Source: Halpernia frigidisoli (GTDB lineage Bacteria > Bacteroidota > Bacteroidia > Flavobacteriales > Weeksellaceae). Taken from it: a stretch of DNA of 64,000 nucleotides. Positions within the stretch are counted from its first letter, which is position 1, and each line of letters starts with the position of its first letter. Under the pieces are notes generated by a model, which was not told the origin of the DNA, did not search any database, and saw nothing but the letters and a program-made list of their open reading frames with translations. Positions 9,275 through 18,610 of the stretch are shown here, piece after piece. The stretch spans positions 124,001-188,000 of the forward strand of contig NZ_FOQT01000003.1 of assembly GCF_900113805.1 (NCBI RefSeq), read 5' to 3'. Position numbers and translations under genes: made by a program.

Positions 9275-10354
9275 ATGAAAAACACAATAATAACCGGCGG
9301 CGCAGGATTTATCGGATCGCACGTTGTAAGAGAATTTGTAAAAAATAATCCGTATTCAAAAATTATCAATCTTGATGCTTTAACTTACGCTGGAAATCTT
9401 GAAAATTTAACAGATATTGAAAACGAACCAAACTACGTTTTCGAGAAGGCTGACATTACAAAACCGGAAGAATTACGTCCGATTTTTGAAAAATATAAAC
9501 CAGACGCAATCGTGCATTTAGCGGCGGAAAGTCATGTTGACAGAAGTATTACGGACCCAAATGCTTTTATTAACACAAATGTAAACGGAACGGCAAATCT
9601 TTTGAATCTTGCAAGAGAATTCTGGACTTTAAACCCAGATCATCAACACGGAAACTTTCCCGGAAGTGAAAGAGATTTTCTTTTTTATCATGTTTCAACG
9701 GATGAGGTTTATGGAAGTTTGGGCGAAACAGGTTTTTTCACGGAAGAAACTTCTTACGATCCAAAATCGCCATATTCTGCGAGTAAAGCGGCGTCTGATC
9801 ATTTGGTTCGCGCTTATGGAAATACTTACGGAATGCCGTTTATTATTTCAAACTGTTCCAATAATTATGGTCCAAACCATTTTCCGGAGAAATTAATTCC
9901 GCTTTGTATTTTAAATATCATTAACGAGAAACCTTTGCCAATATACGGTGATGGAAAATACACGCGTGATTGGCTGTATGTTATTGATCATGCAAAAGCA
10001 ATCCATCAAATCTTTAATGAAGCAAAAACTGGCGAAACTTACAATATTGGTGGTTTTAATGAATGGAAAAATATTGATTTAGTTAAAGAATTAATTAAAC
10101 AAATGGATGAAAAGTTGGGGAAACCTGCAGGACATTCAGAAAAATTGATCACTTATGTGAAAGACCGACCGGGACACGATTTGCGTTATGCGATCGATGC
10201 AAATAAACTTAATAAAGAGTTAGGATGGAAACCTTCCGTCACTTTTGAGCAGGGTTTAGGAAAAACAATTGACTGGTTTTTAGAAAATCAGGATTGGTTG
10301 AATGATGTGACAAGTGGGAAATATCAGGACTATTATAAAGAACAGTATTCTTAA
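9275..10354 (+). CDS. rfbB: dTDP-glucose 4,6-dehydratase
   Basis: Converts dTDP-glucose to dTDP-4-keto-6-deoxyglucose with tightly bound NAD. Extended SDR: GGAGFIGS at the N-terminus, HLAAESHVDRSI, the TDEVYGSLG segment with the catalytic Asp/Glu, and Y-x3-K in SPYSASKAASDHLV; NNYGPNHFPEKLIP and DWLYVIDH are diagnostic. About 359 residues, normal length. ATG at 9275 chosen; the frame stays open to a GTG at 9236, but that part lies in the dispersed repeat and adds residues foreign to the family. Followed by rfbA 54 nt later. rfbC and rfbD, which would complete dTDP-rhamnose, are not in the window. Confidence 0.95.
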   Translation: MKNTIITGGAGFIGSHVVREFVKNNPYSKIINLDALTYAGNLENLTDIENEPNYVFEKADITKPEELRPIFEKYKPDAIVHLAAESHVDRSITDPNAFINTNVNGTANLLNLAREFWTLNPDHQHGNFPGSERDFLFYHVSTDEVYGSLGETGFFTEETSYDPKSPYSASKAASDHLVRAYGNTYGMPFIISNCSNNYGPNHFPEKLIPLCILNIINEKPLPIYGDGKYTRDWLYVIDHAKAIHQIFNEAKTGETYNIGGFNEWKNIDLVKELIKQMDEKLGKPAGHSEKLITYVKDRPGHDLRYAIDANKLNKELGWKPSVTFEQGLGKTIDWFLENQDWLNDVTSGKYQDYYKEQYS

Positions 10355-10408
10355 TCAAGAAGCGGTTATTTCTAACTATTTAACAATCTAACATTATAAT
10401 AGAAAAAC

Positions 10409-11266
10409 ATGAAAGGAATAATATTAGCCGGCGGATCCGGAACAAGACTTTATCCATTGACGATTGCCGTGAGCAAACAATTGATGCCGGTTTACGACAA
10501 ACCAATGATTTATTATCCTTTGTCAACCTTGCTTTTGGCAGGAATTAAGGAGATCTTAATTATTTCAACTCCACACGATATTGGTGGATTTGAAAAATTA
10601 TTAGGCGATGGTTCTTCCATTGGGTGTGAAATTTCTTATAAAGTTCAGCCTTCACCGGACGGTTTAGCGCAGGCTTTTGTTTTGGGAGAAGAATTTATTG
10701 GTGGTGATTCTGTGGCCTTGGTTTTAGGTGATAATATTTTTTATGGAGCCGGATTACCTCAGCTTTTATCCAGTAAAACGAATGTGAAAGGTGGTTGCGT
10801 TTTCGCTTATCAGGTTTCTGATCCGGAACGATATGGTGTGGTAGAATTTGATGAAAATTTGAAAGCCATTTCTATTGAAGAAAAACCGGATCAACCAAAA
10901 TCTAACTTTGCTGTTCCAGGCTTGTATTTTTATGATAATTCTGTGGTAGAAATCGCTAAAAATTTAAAACCATCTCCCCGTGGAGAACTGGAAATCACAG
11001 ATGTAAATAGAATTTACCTTGAAAAAGGACAGCTTGAAGTGGGGTTAATGTCCCGCGGAACTGCCTGGCTTGATACAGGAACTTTTGATTCTTTACACGA
11101 CGCTTCAGAATTCGTCAAAGTATTAGAAAAAAGACAAGGTTTTAAAATCTCGTGTATTGAGGAGATCGCTTATGTGAAAGGGTTTATCAATAAAGAACAA
11201 CTTTTGAAATCTGCCGAAAAATACGGAAAAAGCGGTTATGGAGATTATCTAAAAAAGTTGGTTTAA
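10409..11266 (+). CDS. rfbA: glucose-1-phosphate thymidylyltransferase
   Basis: Makes dTDP-glucose from dTTP and glucose-1-phosphate, the step before RfbB. The nucleotidyltransferase signature [17 protein letters not shown] opens the protein, followed by [25 protein letters not shown] and [20 protein letters not shown]. The 285 residues match RmlA length. Gene order is rfbB-rfbA. The end product is unclear because no rfbC, rfbD or aminotransferase follows. Confidence 0.96.
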   Translation: MKGIILAGGSGTRLYPLTIAVSKQLMPVYDKPMIYYPLSTLLLAGIKEILIISTPHDIGGFEKLLGDGSSIGCEISYKVQPSPDGLAQAFVLGEEFIGGDSVALVLGDNIFYGAGLPQLLSSKTNVKGGCVFAYQVSDPERYGVVEFDENLKAISIEEKPDQPKSNFAVPGLYFYDNSVVEIAKNLKPSPRGELEITDVNRIYLEKGQLEVGLMSRGTAWLDTGTFDSLHDASEFVKVLEKRQGFKISCIEEIAYVKGFINKEQLLKSAEKYGKSGYGDYLKKLV

Positions 11267-11348
11267 AGTAAAATATCAATATTAAAAATCAGCTTTTCAA
11301 TAATAATCGTTTAAAGTAATTGTTAAAATATTATTAAATTTTAAATCT

Positions 11349-11356
11349 TATTTTTG
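11349..11356 (+). promoter_or_regulatory. -7 box upstream of wzm
   Basis: TATTTTTG, an exact TAnnTTTG match, 20 nt before the wzm ATG. No well-spaced -33 box is seen. The 110-nt gap after rfbA suggests a separate transcript for the exporter and glycosyltransferase genes. Confidence 0.45.
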
Positions 11357-11376
11357 CAACCTCACAAAAAGAAAAA

Positions 11377-12225
11377 ATGACCGAAAATAAACAGGAATGG
11401 ACGGAAACAATAGAATCCAGCCATTCTTTATTTAAACTGAATTTAAAGGAAGTCTGGGATTATAAAGATCTGGTTTATATGTTTGTAAAGCGGGATTTTG
11501 TATCCAGTTTTAAACAGACCATTCTTGGGCCGATATGGTTTTTTATAAATCCGGTTTTTACAACGGTAATGTATCTTTTGGTATTTGGCAAAATTGCGAA
11601 TATCTCTACTGACGGCGCTCCAAAAATTTTATTTTACCTCGCGGGAGTAACATTATGGAATTATTTTTCCGCTTGTCTCACAAGTACTTCCAATGTTTTT
11701 ACGGGCAATGCTGCTATTTTTGGAAAAGTATATTTTCCTAGATTAGTAATGCCGTTATCTATCGTAGCGTCTAATTTAATGCGATTTGGAGTGCAGTTTA
11801 TGCTTTTTCTGGCTGGATTTTTTTATTATTTTTCTAAAGGTGAGGTATCGCCAAACTGGTGGATCTTAGCAACGCCTTTCCTTATTATTTTGATGGCCGC
11901 GTTTGCTTTGGGCGCAGGAATGATATTTTCTGCTTTGACCACGAAATACCGTGATCTTCAGATGCTGTTAAGTTTTGGTGTCAGTTTATTCATGTATGCC
12001 ACGCCGGTTGTTTATCCGGTTTCAGCGTTGCCAAAAAATATCCAGCCTTATGCAGATTATAATCCTTTGACCGGTATTTTTGAGTGTTTTAAACACGCCT
12101 GGTTGGGTACAGATGGCTTTCGGCCAGAAATGTTGATATCCAGTACGATCATCATTTTTATACTTTTAGCAATAGGAACTCTGGTTTTTAACAAAGTGGA
12201 AAAAAGCTTTATGGATACGGTTTAG
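11377..12225 (+). CDS. wzm: polysaccharide ABC exporter, permease subunit
   Basis: Inner-membrane half of an ABC-2 exporter that moves a completed lipid-linked O-antigen or capsule chain to the periplasm. The 282 residues have a cytoplasmic N-terminus with the ABC-2 segment (VKRDFVSSFKQTILGPIWFFINPV) and about six hydrophobic segments; RDLQMLLSF and the C-terminal PLTGIFECFKHAWLG are typical of Wzm/TagG/KpsM proteins. Directly followed by its ATPase (42 nt). Together they point to the ABC-transporter route, consistent with no visible Wzx or Wzy. Confidence 0.93.
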   Translation: MTENKQEWTETIESSHSLFKLNLKEVWDYKDLVYMFVKRDFVSSFKQTILGPIWFFINPVFTTVMYLLVFGKIANISTDGAPKILFYLAGVTLWNYFSACLTSTSNVFTGNAAIFGKVYFPRLVMPLSIVASNLMRFGVQFMLFLAGFFYYFSKGEVSPNWWILATPFLIILMAAFALGAGMIFSALTTKYRDLQMLLSFGVSLFMYATPVVYPVSALPKNIQPYADYNPLTGIFECFKHAWLGTDGFRPEMLISSTIIIFILLAIGTLVFNKVEKSFMDTV

Positions 12226-12266
12226 GCTTTAGGTAAAATAATATTTTTTAAAACAAACAACACGCA

Positions 12267-13520
12267 ATGCTCGCATTAAAGTCAGAAAATATATCAAAAC
12301 AATACCGTCTCGGCCAGGTTGGAACAGGAACGATGAGCCACGATCTCAATCGTTTTTGGCACCAGATCCGTGGAAAAGAAAATCCCTATCTGAAAATTGG
12401 AGAAGCAAATGACCGCGCCGTAAAAGGCGAAAGCGAATATGTCTGGTCTTTGCAGGATATTAATTTTGAAATAGAACAAGGCGATGCAGTTGGTATTATT
12501 GGTAGAAACGGCGCAGGAAAATCAACACTTTTAAAATTGTTAAGTAAAGTTACAAAACCAACGACTGGAAAAATTTTTACTAAAGGCAGAATTGCTTCTC
12601 TACTTGAAGTAGGAACAGGTTTTCATCCGGAAATGACGGGTCGCGAAAATATTTATTTAAACGGAGCCATTCTCGGCATGAACCGTAAAGAAATCAAAAG
12701 AAAATTTGACGAAATCGTAGATTTTTCCGGCGTTGAAAGATATATTGACACGCCCGTAAAACGCTATTCTTCGGGAATGTATGTGCGTTTGGCTTTTGCT
12801 GTTGCCGCGCACTTAGAATCCGAGATCTTAATTGTAGATGAGGTTCTTGCCGTGGGAGATGCAGAATTTCAAAAAAAATGTCTGGGAAAAATGAATTCTG
12901 TTTCCAAAGGTGAAGGTAGAACAGTTTTATTCGTGAGTCACAATTTAACGGCTGTGAAAGAACTTTGCTCCAGGGGAATTTTACTGGATCAGGGAAGATT
13001 GACTTTTACCGGCGGCGTTGAAGAATCTGTCATAGAATACCAAAGAAACAGTTTAAAAAAATCGAGTTACGTGCATAACGGCCCAGTCGATAATGCGATT
13101 GGAAATGAAAATATCAGAATTACAGAATTTTCTGCCTTGCCTACAAAAGGAAAAATGATTGATATCGATTCTGGGGTTAGCGTAAAACTTAAATTTTTTA
13201 GTTTTTTACCAAATATTACTTTAGATGCCACCTTTGAATTACGGACTTTTGAAGAAGTGGTCATTTTTCACACCGGAGCATTTATCACTAAAAATGAAGA
13301 TTCAGAAAGAAAAATGTATGAAATTGACTTTGATATTCCTGCACAGTTTTTAAATGCAGGAAACTATTATTTTAAAATTATTTTTGGCAAAAACCAGAGA
13401 GAAGTTTTATACATCAATGAAAATTTAATCGCATTTGAGGTAGAAAACGTAAAATTGGGAACAAATGTAGCGGTTTTGCCTGGCTTAATAAGACCAAATT
13501 TTGATTATATAATAACTTAA
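12267..13520 (+). CDS. wzt: polysaccharide ABC exporter, ATPase with C-terminal carbohydrate-binding domain
   Basis: Cytoplasmic ATPase paired with Wzm. Nucleotide-binding domain (about 1-255) has Walker A GIIGRNGAGKSTLLK, signature KRYSSGMYVRLAFAVAAH and Walker B ILIVDEVLAVGD. Residues about 280-417 form an extra beta-rich domain resembling Wzt_C, which in E. coli O8/O9a binds the modified non-reducing end of the glycan and licenses export. So this chain probably carries a terminal cap, and the FkbM methyltransferase downstream is a candidate to add it (inference). The next gene starts 5 nt later, where the DNA becomes noticeably more AT-rich. Confidence 0.93.
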   Translation: MLALKSENISKQYRLGQVGTGTMSHDLNRFWHQIRGKENPYLKIGEANDRAVKGESEYVWSLQDINFEIEQGDAVGIIGRNGAGKSTLLKLLSKVTKPTTGKIFTKGRIASLLEVGTGFHPEMTGRENIYLNGAILGMNRKEIKRKFDEIVDFSGVERYIDTPVKRYSSGMYVRLAFAVAAHLESEILIVDEVLAVGDAEFQKKCLGKMNSVSKGEGRTVLFVSHNLTAVKELCSRGILLDQGRLTFTGGVEESVIEYQRNSLKKSSYVHNGPVDNAIGNENIRITEFSALPTKGKMIDIDSGVSVKLKFFSFLPNITLDATFELRTFEEVVIFHTGAFITKNEDSERKMYEIDFDIPAQFLNAGNYYFKIIFGKNQREVLYINENLIAFEVENVKLGTNVAVLPGLIRPNFDYIIT

Positions 13521-13525
13521 AAGTT

Positions 13526-14701
13526 ATGATAAAAAAAGTCAAAATTTTTCTCAAAAATTTGCTGTATTCACATGAGTTCATTGATAATCAATTTTTAAGT
13601 TTTATTCAGTTAAAAATTCTCAGTAAAGTACATCAGAGAAAATATTATAGAATAAAAATAAAAAGTTTAGAAAAAACAAAAATTTTAGAAAAAATTATAG
13701 ATGGTTATTTTTACGAAAGTAGAACACAAAATAATCAAATGATAAAAGTTCCTGATCTAAATTTATATTTCTTCGAAAATGCGCTCGTAAATTCATACTC
13801 TTCGGCAGTAATTAGTAAAAACATTTTACATTATGAAGTTTTCAATGACAAAGAAAGATATAATGAAGGTTTCATATTATATCATTCGAAGAAAACAGCA
13901 GTTTATTTTCTAAATGAAGTTGAAACCATTGAAGAAGGTTTTTTTCTTGCAGGCAATGGAAGTTATAATTGGTACCATTGGATGATCGAGATTTTACCTA
14001 AGATAATATATTTCGATACATCCCATACAAAGGTAATTTTAGTTAATCAATCCTGTCAAACTATTAAAAGTATGGCTGATTCGTTAAACTTAATAACCGA
14101 AAATCTAAACATAAAAATAGTCTACTTACATCCTAGAAAAGTATACAATGTTAAAAAGCTTTTTTTTATAAATGAGGTCAATAAATTAATGTTTAATTCG
14201 GAAAATATTACATTTTCCGATTCTTACAAATACTATTTTAGAAAGGAAAGTTTAAATAATATCAGTAATATTTTTAAAAGTAAGATAACTGGCACAGAAA
14301 CTTGTTGCAAAAAATTATTTTTAGAAAGAAAAAATACGCACCGGATAGCAAAGAATGATAAAGAAATCTTTACATTTTTACAGCAAAAAGGTTTTGTGAG
14401 TGCAGATTTGCGATCATTATCTTTCACCGAGCAAATTAATTGCCTTAAAAATGCAAAAATAATTGTGGGTACAACTGGGGCGTCATGGACGAACCTTTTA
14501 TTTTGCGAGCCTAGTTCATACTCGATAATATTTATACCTGAGAATTTTAAAAATTATAGATTTTTTGAGGAGATCGGGCAAATGTTAAATGTGAAGGTTG
14601 ATTATTTATATTATGAAAATGGTGAAAACGATCATGATAAAAGCGAGTTTATAATAGACATAAAAAACTTAGAGAATTTGTTACATGAATTTGAAAAATA
14701 A
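13526..14701 (+). CDS. glycosyltransferase family 61 (DUF563)
   Basis: Predicted glycosyltransferase of 391 residues. The GT61/DUF563 hallmarks are visible: GSYNWYHWMIEILPKI (about 148-163), LFLERKNTHRIAKND, and a late segment with NAKIIVGTTGASWTNLLFCEP, equivalent to the family's GAxLTNxxF region. No signal peptide, so it probably works in the cytoplasm on the lipid-linked chain. Its sugar and linkage cannot be told. It starts 5 nt after wzt. Base composition is very AT-rich compared with wzt, suggesting a different origin. A 158-nt gap without a recognisable gene follows. Confidence 0.8.
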   Translation: MIKKVKIFLKNLLYSHEFIDNQFLSFIQLKILSKVHQRKYYRIKIKSLEKTKILEKIIDGYFYESRTQNNQMIKVPDLNLYFFENALVNSYSSAVISKNILHYEVFNDKERYNEGFILYHSKKTAVYFLNEVETIEEGFFLAGNGSYNWYHWMIEILPKIIYFDTSHTKVILVNQSCQTIKSMADSLNLITENLNIKIVYLHPRKVYNVKKLFFINEVNKLMFNSENITFSDSYKYYFRKESLNNISNIFKSKITGTETCCKKLFLERKNTHRIAKNDKEIFTFLQQKGFVSADLRSLSFTEQINCLKNAKIIVGTTGASWTNLLFCEPSSYSIIFIPENFKNYRFFEEIGQMLNVKVDYLYYENGENDHDKSEFIIDIKNLENLLHEFEK

Positions 14702-14859
14702 AAATTGGACTGTTTGCGGAAATTTGATCAAAATCATCTTGACAAAAACATAATTCTTTTAGAAAAAACGCTAATTGGTAACATTCTCGAAAATTACAAA
14801 AATATTTGCTTAGCTATCTTAAAAGCTAGTGATTTGTTTCAATAAAGAATTAATAAAAT

Positions 14860-15792
14860 ATGGAAGAAAATCCGTGGGTAAGCATAATTTGCGCATGTTA
14901 TAACCAAAGCAGTTTTGTAGTTGAAAGTTTGGAAAGTGTGAAAAACCAAACTTATAAAAACCTGGAAATCATAATTTATGACGATGCTTCCAAAGATAAC
15001 TCTGTCGAAATTATTGACGGTTGGATTTTAAAAAATCAAGATTTAAATATCAGATTTATAAAAAATGTTCAAAATATTGGCATCTGCAAATCTCTTAACA
15101 ATGCTCAAAGTTTTGCCACAGGAAAATACATTCAACTATTAGCGTTAGATGATATTTTACTACCTGATAAAATTGAGCGTCACGTAAAAATTTTAGAGAA
15201 AAGCCAGGAAAATGAAGCACTTGTTTTTACAGATGCATATTTAATGGATGATAAAAGCCAAATTTACCAAAATAAATTTATTGCGTATCATAAAAGATTT
15301 TTAAGCTTAAAAACCGAGAATTATTTTGAAGATCTTTTAACAGGAAATTTTATCCCTGCGATGAGCATTTTATATAAAAAGAAGATTTTTAGCGATATTG
15401 GTTTTTGGGATGAAGATCTGGTTTTTGAAGATTATGATATGCTTCTTCGCATCGCAAAAATTTATAATTTTATTTTTGATGAAAATATTTCTGTCAAGTA
15501 TAGATTTCATGAAAATAACAGTCATAAAAAATTGAGTTCTAAAATGTATAAATCGAACTATCTGTTATTATTAAAACATATAGATCACAATGATGCTGTA
15601 AATAAGTACCTAAAAGAATACATTATTAAATCTTATAAAAACAACAATTTACAAGGAGAACAGATTAAATTTTTTCAATATATAAAACCAAAAAATTTCA
15701 GAGATCATTGGCTACTGGAAAATAAGAACCAAAAGTTTTATAAAATTATTGAGAAAATATTACAGGTAAAAAATTTGTTTATTTATAGCTAA
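14860..15792 (+). CDS. glycosyltransferase family 2
   Basis: GT-A fold transferase, 310 residues. Starts with PWVSIICACYNQSSFVVESLESVKNQTYKNLEIIIYDDASKDNS, the standard GT2 nucleotide-binding start, with ALDDILLPDK as the DxD region (about 88-97) and EDYDMLLRIAK as the probable catalytic-base region. No transmembrane segment. The stop overlaps the next start (TAATG). Donor and acceptor unknown. Confidence 0.9.
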   Translation: MEENPWVSIICACYNQSSFVVESLESVKNQTYKNLEIIIYDDASKDNSVEIIDGWILKNQDLNIRFIKNVQNIGICKSLNNAQSFATGKYIQLLALDDILLPDKIERHVKILEKSQENEALVFTDAYLMDDKSQIYQNKFIAYHKRFLSLKTENYFEDLLTGNFIPAMSILYKKKIFSDIGFWDEDLVFEDYDMLLRIAKIYNFIFDENISVKYRFHENNSHKKLSSKMYKSNYLLLLKHIDHNDAVNKYLKEYIIKSYKNNNLQGEQIKFFQYIKPKNFRDHWLLENKNQKFYKIIEKILQVKNLFIYS

Positions 15793-16829
15793 TGAAAGCA
15801 TCGAATCAGATTAATCGCAAAAATAATTTTGACTTCATCCGACTAATTCTCGCATCTTTAGTAATTGTTTCACACTCTTTCCAGCTTACAAAAACAAAAG
15901 AAATTCTTGCTGTTATAACCAACAACCAAGTGGATTTTGGAAGCTTAGCAGTAAATTGCTTTTTTGCTTTAAGCGGTTATTTCATTTTTATCAGTCTAAA
16001 AAACAGTAAAACAATTACAAATTACATATGGAAAAGATTATTGCGACTTTATCCTGCGCTCATAGTTTTGTTGATCTTTACTTTTATAGTTTTAATTTTT
16101 CTGTATTCTGGCGAGAACTATTTAGTTTATATTAAAAACTTTATTTTTTATGCTGCAAATTGTCTTTCGCTTTATAAGGTTGACTATTATATATCTGGCA
16201 TTTTTCTAAGTAACCCTTATAAAGGAGCTATCAATGGTAGTCTCTGGTCATTGAGTTATGAATTCACAATGTATATACTTTTGGTCTTATTGTTTTTTAT
16301 TAAAAATAAAAAATTTGAATTTATTTTGCTACTTTTTGCATTCATTATTTCTTTATATTTTTCTAATTGCAAAACAACATTTCTAAACAAATTTTTCTCA
16401 GGTATTTATTTGAATAGTGGTCAGATTTATCGGTTAGCGTCTTATTTCGTAGCAGGGAGTTTACTTACATTCTTAAATTTAAAAACAATTAATACCGTTT
16501 TTATAAGATTATTCATTTTTGGACTTATCATTTTTTCTTTATTATTTAATTTTTACACTTATGTTTCTCCTATATTTATTCCAATTTTTGTTTTACTTAT
16601 TGGCTCACTAGACACAAAAATTATAAATGAATTAACTCTTAAGATCGGAGATATTTCTTACGGTGTATATATTTATGGATTTTTAATTCAACAGGTTTTC
16701 ATGAGTTTTATCAAACTTAATGCTTACTACCTGTTGGTCCTAAGTTTACCTGTGAGCTATATTTTGGCTTACTTATCATGGCACTTAGTGGAGAAAAAAA
16801 TGCTAAAACACAAATATTGGATTAAATAA
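15792..16829 (+). CDS. acyltransferase family 3 membrane protein (OafA-like)
   Basis: Integral membrane acyltransferase, 345 residues with about ten hydrophobic segments. The N-terminus NFDFIRLILASLVIVSHSF holds the family's conserved Arg and His. LWSLSYEFTMYILLV matches the conserved SLxxEFxxY region. Such proteins commonly O-acetylate surface polysaccharides, so it probably decorates this glycan. It overlaps the preceding glycosyltransferase by one base and is followed one base later by another, so it is co-transcribed. Very AT-rich. Confidence 0.9.
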   Translation: MKASNQINRKNNFDFIRLILASLVIVSHSFQLTKTKEILAVITNNQVDFGSLAVNCFFALSGYFIFISLKNSKTITNYIWKRLLRLYPALIVLLIFTFIVLIFLYSGENYLVYIKNFIFYAANCLSLYKVDYYISGIFLSNPYKGAINGSLWSLSYEFTMYILLVLLFFIKNKKFEFILLLFAFIISLYFSNCKTTFLNKFFSGIYLNSGQIYRLASYFVAGSLLTFLNLKTINTVFIRLFIFGLIIFSLLFNFYTYVSPIFIPIFVLLIGSLDTKIINELTLKIGDISYGVYIYGFLIQQVFMSFIKLNAYYLLVLSLPVSYILAYLSWHLVEKKMLKHKYWIK

Positions 16830-16830
16830 T

Positions 16831-17709
16831 ATGCAGAATAAATTAGCAATCGTAATTCCTTTTTATAAAATAGAATTTTTTGAAGAAACTTTAAAATCCG
16901 TTGCTTCTCAAACTAATAAAAAATTCACTTTATACATCGGCAACGATGCGGCTCCGATTAATCCTTTGTCGCTAATTAAAAAATATTTTTCCATTGATGA
17001 CTTCAATTATTTTGACTATAATGTTAATTGGGGTGGTGAAAATCTTGCTTTACAATGGGAAAGAATTTTAGAAAATGTAACAGAAGATTGGTTTCAGATT
17101 TTAGGTGATGACGATATGATAGCATATAATTTTGTTGAAGAATTTTATAATTGTTTAAATAATAAGATAGATGATTTTAATGTTATAAAATTTCCATTAA
17201 CAGTAATTAATGAAAATAATATAAAAATAAAAGATTTCTCGTACGATGATAGTTTTATTAGCAGAGAAGCTTTCTTATTATCCCGTTTAGATCAAACTTC
17301 CTCTTCATCACTTTCTGAAAATATATTTAGAAGAATTCAATATTTAAAATATAAAATTCAAAAATTTCCCTTAGCTTGGCATAGTGATGATTGTATGATT
17401 TTCGAATATGCTGAGAATAAAAAAATTTTAAACAATAAAAAAAGTACGGTTTTAGTACGAAACTCGGGCATCAATATTTCTTCTTTACAAAATAATCAGG
17501 AGGAAAAGTCTTGCGCTAACAACTCTTTTTATAATTTTATCATTGAAAAGTATTTTATTGTCTTCAATTCCGAACAAAAAAAAATAATTTTACATTTTCT
17601 TAAAAAACATTATTATTACTCTAATGATAAGCCAAATCTAAAATTGGTTTATCTCATAACAAAAGATAATTTACTAAACGGTTTGCGTTTTTTTAAATAT
17701 TTGTTTTAA
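16831..17709 (+). CDS. glycosyltransferase, GT2-like
   Basis: 292 residues beginning KLAIVIPFYKIEFFEETLKSVASQTNKKFTLYIGND. ILGDDDMIAYNFVEEF is the DxD region. It is related to the gene at 28340-29248: both share VIPFYKI, FVEEFY, SENIFRR and FPLAW at corresponding positions, so they are paralogs or share a sugar specificity. In the tightly packed AT-rich block. Sugar unknown. Confidence 0.85.
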   Translation: MQNKLAIVIPFYKIEFFEETLKSVASQTNKKFTLYIGNDAAPINPLSLIKKYFSIDDFNYFDYNVNWGGENLALQWERILENVTEDWFQILGDDDMIAYNFVEEFYNCLNNKIDDFNVIKFPLTVINENNIKIKDFSYDDSFISREAFLLSRLDQTSSSSLSENIFRRIQYLKYKIQKFPLAWHSDDCMIFEYAENKKILNNKKSTVLVRNSGINISSLQNNQEEKSCANNSFYNFIIEKYFIVFNSEQKKIILHFLKKHYYYSNDKPNLKLVYLITKDNLLNGLRFFKYLF

Positions 17710-17710
17710 A

Positions 17711-18610
17711 ATGAAAAAAACTGTTTCCATCATCATACCCAATTATAATCGTGCGAATTTAATCGTCGAAACACTGGAATCGATTGTTGCCCAAACTTAT
17801 AAAAACTGGGAATGCCTTATTATTGATGATGGATCAAAGGATAATTCTATTGAAGTAATAAATAATTTCATAGCAGTAGATCATCGTTTCAAGCTGTACG
17901 AAAGAGATGCTAAATCACCAAAAGGTGCAAATTCATGCCGGAATATTGGAGCTAAAAAAGCAAAAGGCGATTACATCATCTATTTTGATAGCGATGATTT
18001 AATGCTTGAAAATCATCTTGAAATTAAAATAAATACGATTAAGTCGCACAATTATGACTTTGTTATAGCAAAAACGGAGTACTTTAATAGTCCAGAAGAT
18101 GCATACCCTATCAATTACCGCTCCTTATTTAGTCTTCCAATCACTGCTGATAATTTTATACAAAAAAAAATTAATTGGCTAACTCTGGATCCAATAATAA
18201 AGGCAGAAACTGCAAAAGCAATTCAATTTACGGAAAAAAACAGTTCCGCGGAAGAATATAATTATTTTGTAAAGTTAGTACTGCAAACAGAGAATGCAAT
18301 TGCTTTAGATGTAGTTTTGTCCCTAAGAAGATTTCATGAAGATTCATTTCAATTTGGTAAAGAAATCGACGAAAAGCAGCGGTTGATCAACTATTTCTTC
18401 TATAATTGGGACACTTTGAAGGAGGTTGAAAAAAACCCGAACTGCTCTCAGAAATCTAAAATCTATCTATTAGAAAATTGCATAAATTTACTTAAAAATA
18501 TAAAACTTCCAGTTCCTGTACTATTATTTCACAAAACAATTTGCGAAATTAAAGGTTATCAATTTTCTACATTGCCATATTTGTTGGTTAACAAATTAAA
18601 ATACAAATAA
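17711..18610 (+). CDS. glycosyltransferase family 2
   Basis: 299 residues with a textbook GT2 N-terminus (VSIIIPNYNRANLIVETLESIVAQTYKNWECLIIDDGSKDNS) and IIYFDSDDLMLENHL as the DxD region (about 92-106). ARNIG-type segment appears as SCRNIGAKKAKGDY. No membrane segments. It starts one base after the previous stop and its stop overlaps the next start. Substrates unknown. Confidence 0.9.
   Translation: MKKTVSIIIPNYNRANLIVETLESIVAQTYKNWECLIIDDGSKDNSIEVINNFIAVDHRFKLYERDAKSPKGANSCRNIGAKKAKGDYIIYFDSDDLMLENHLEIKINTIKSHNYDFVIAKTEYFNSPEDAYPINYRSLFSLPITADNFIQKKINWLTLDPIIKAETAKAIQFTEKNSSAEEYNYFVKLVLQTENAIALDVVLSLRRFHEDSFQFGKEIDEKQRLINYFFYNWDTLKEVEKNPNCSQKSKIYLLENCINLLKNIKLPVPVLLFHKTICEIKGYQFSTLPYLLVNKLKYK

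Noticed and set aside
9157-9369. Minus-strand frame overlapping dispersed repeat copy A and rfbB
   Set aside because: It runs through the repeat and antisense to the conserved rfbB N-terminus; composition is repeat-derived.
14702-14859. Spacer between GT61 and GT2, examined for a small gene or RNA
   Set aside because: AT-rich, no frame of useful length, no stable fold and only a one-mismatch -7 box; nothing to report.
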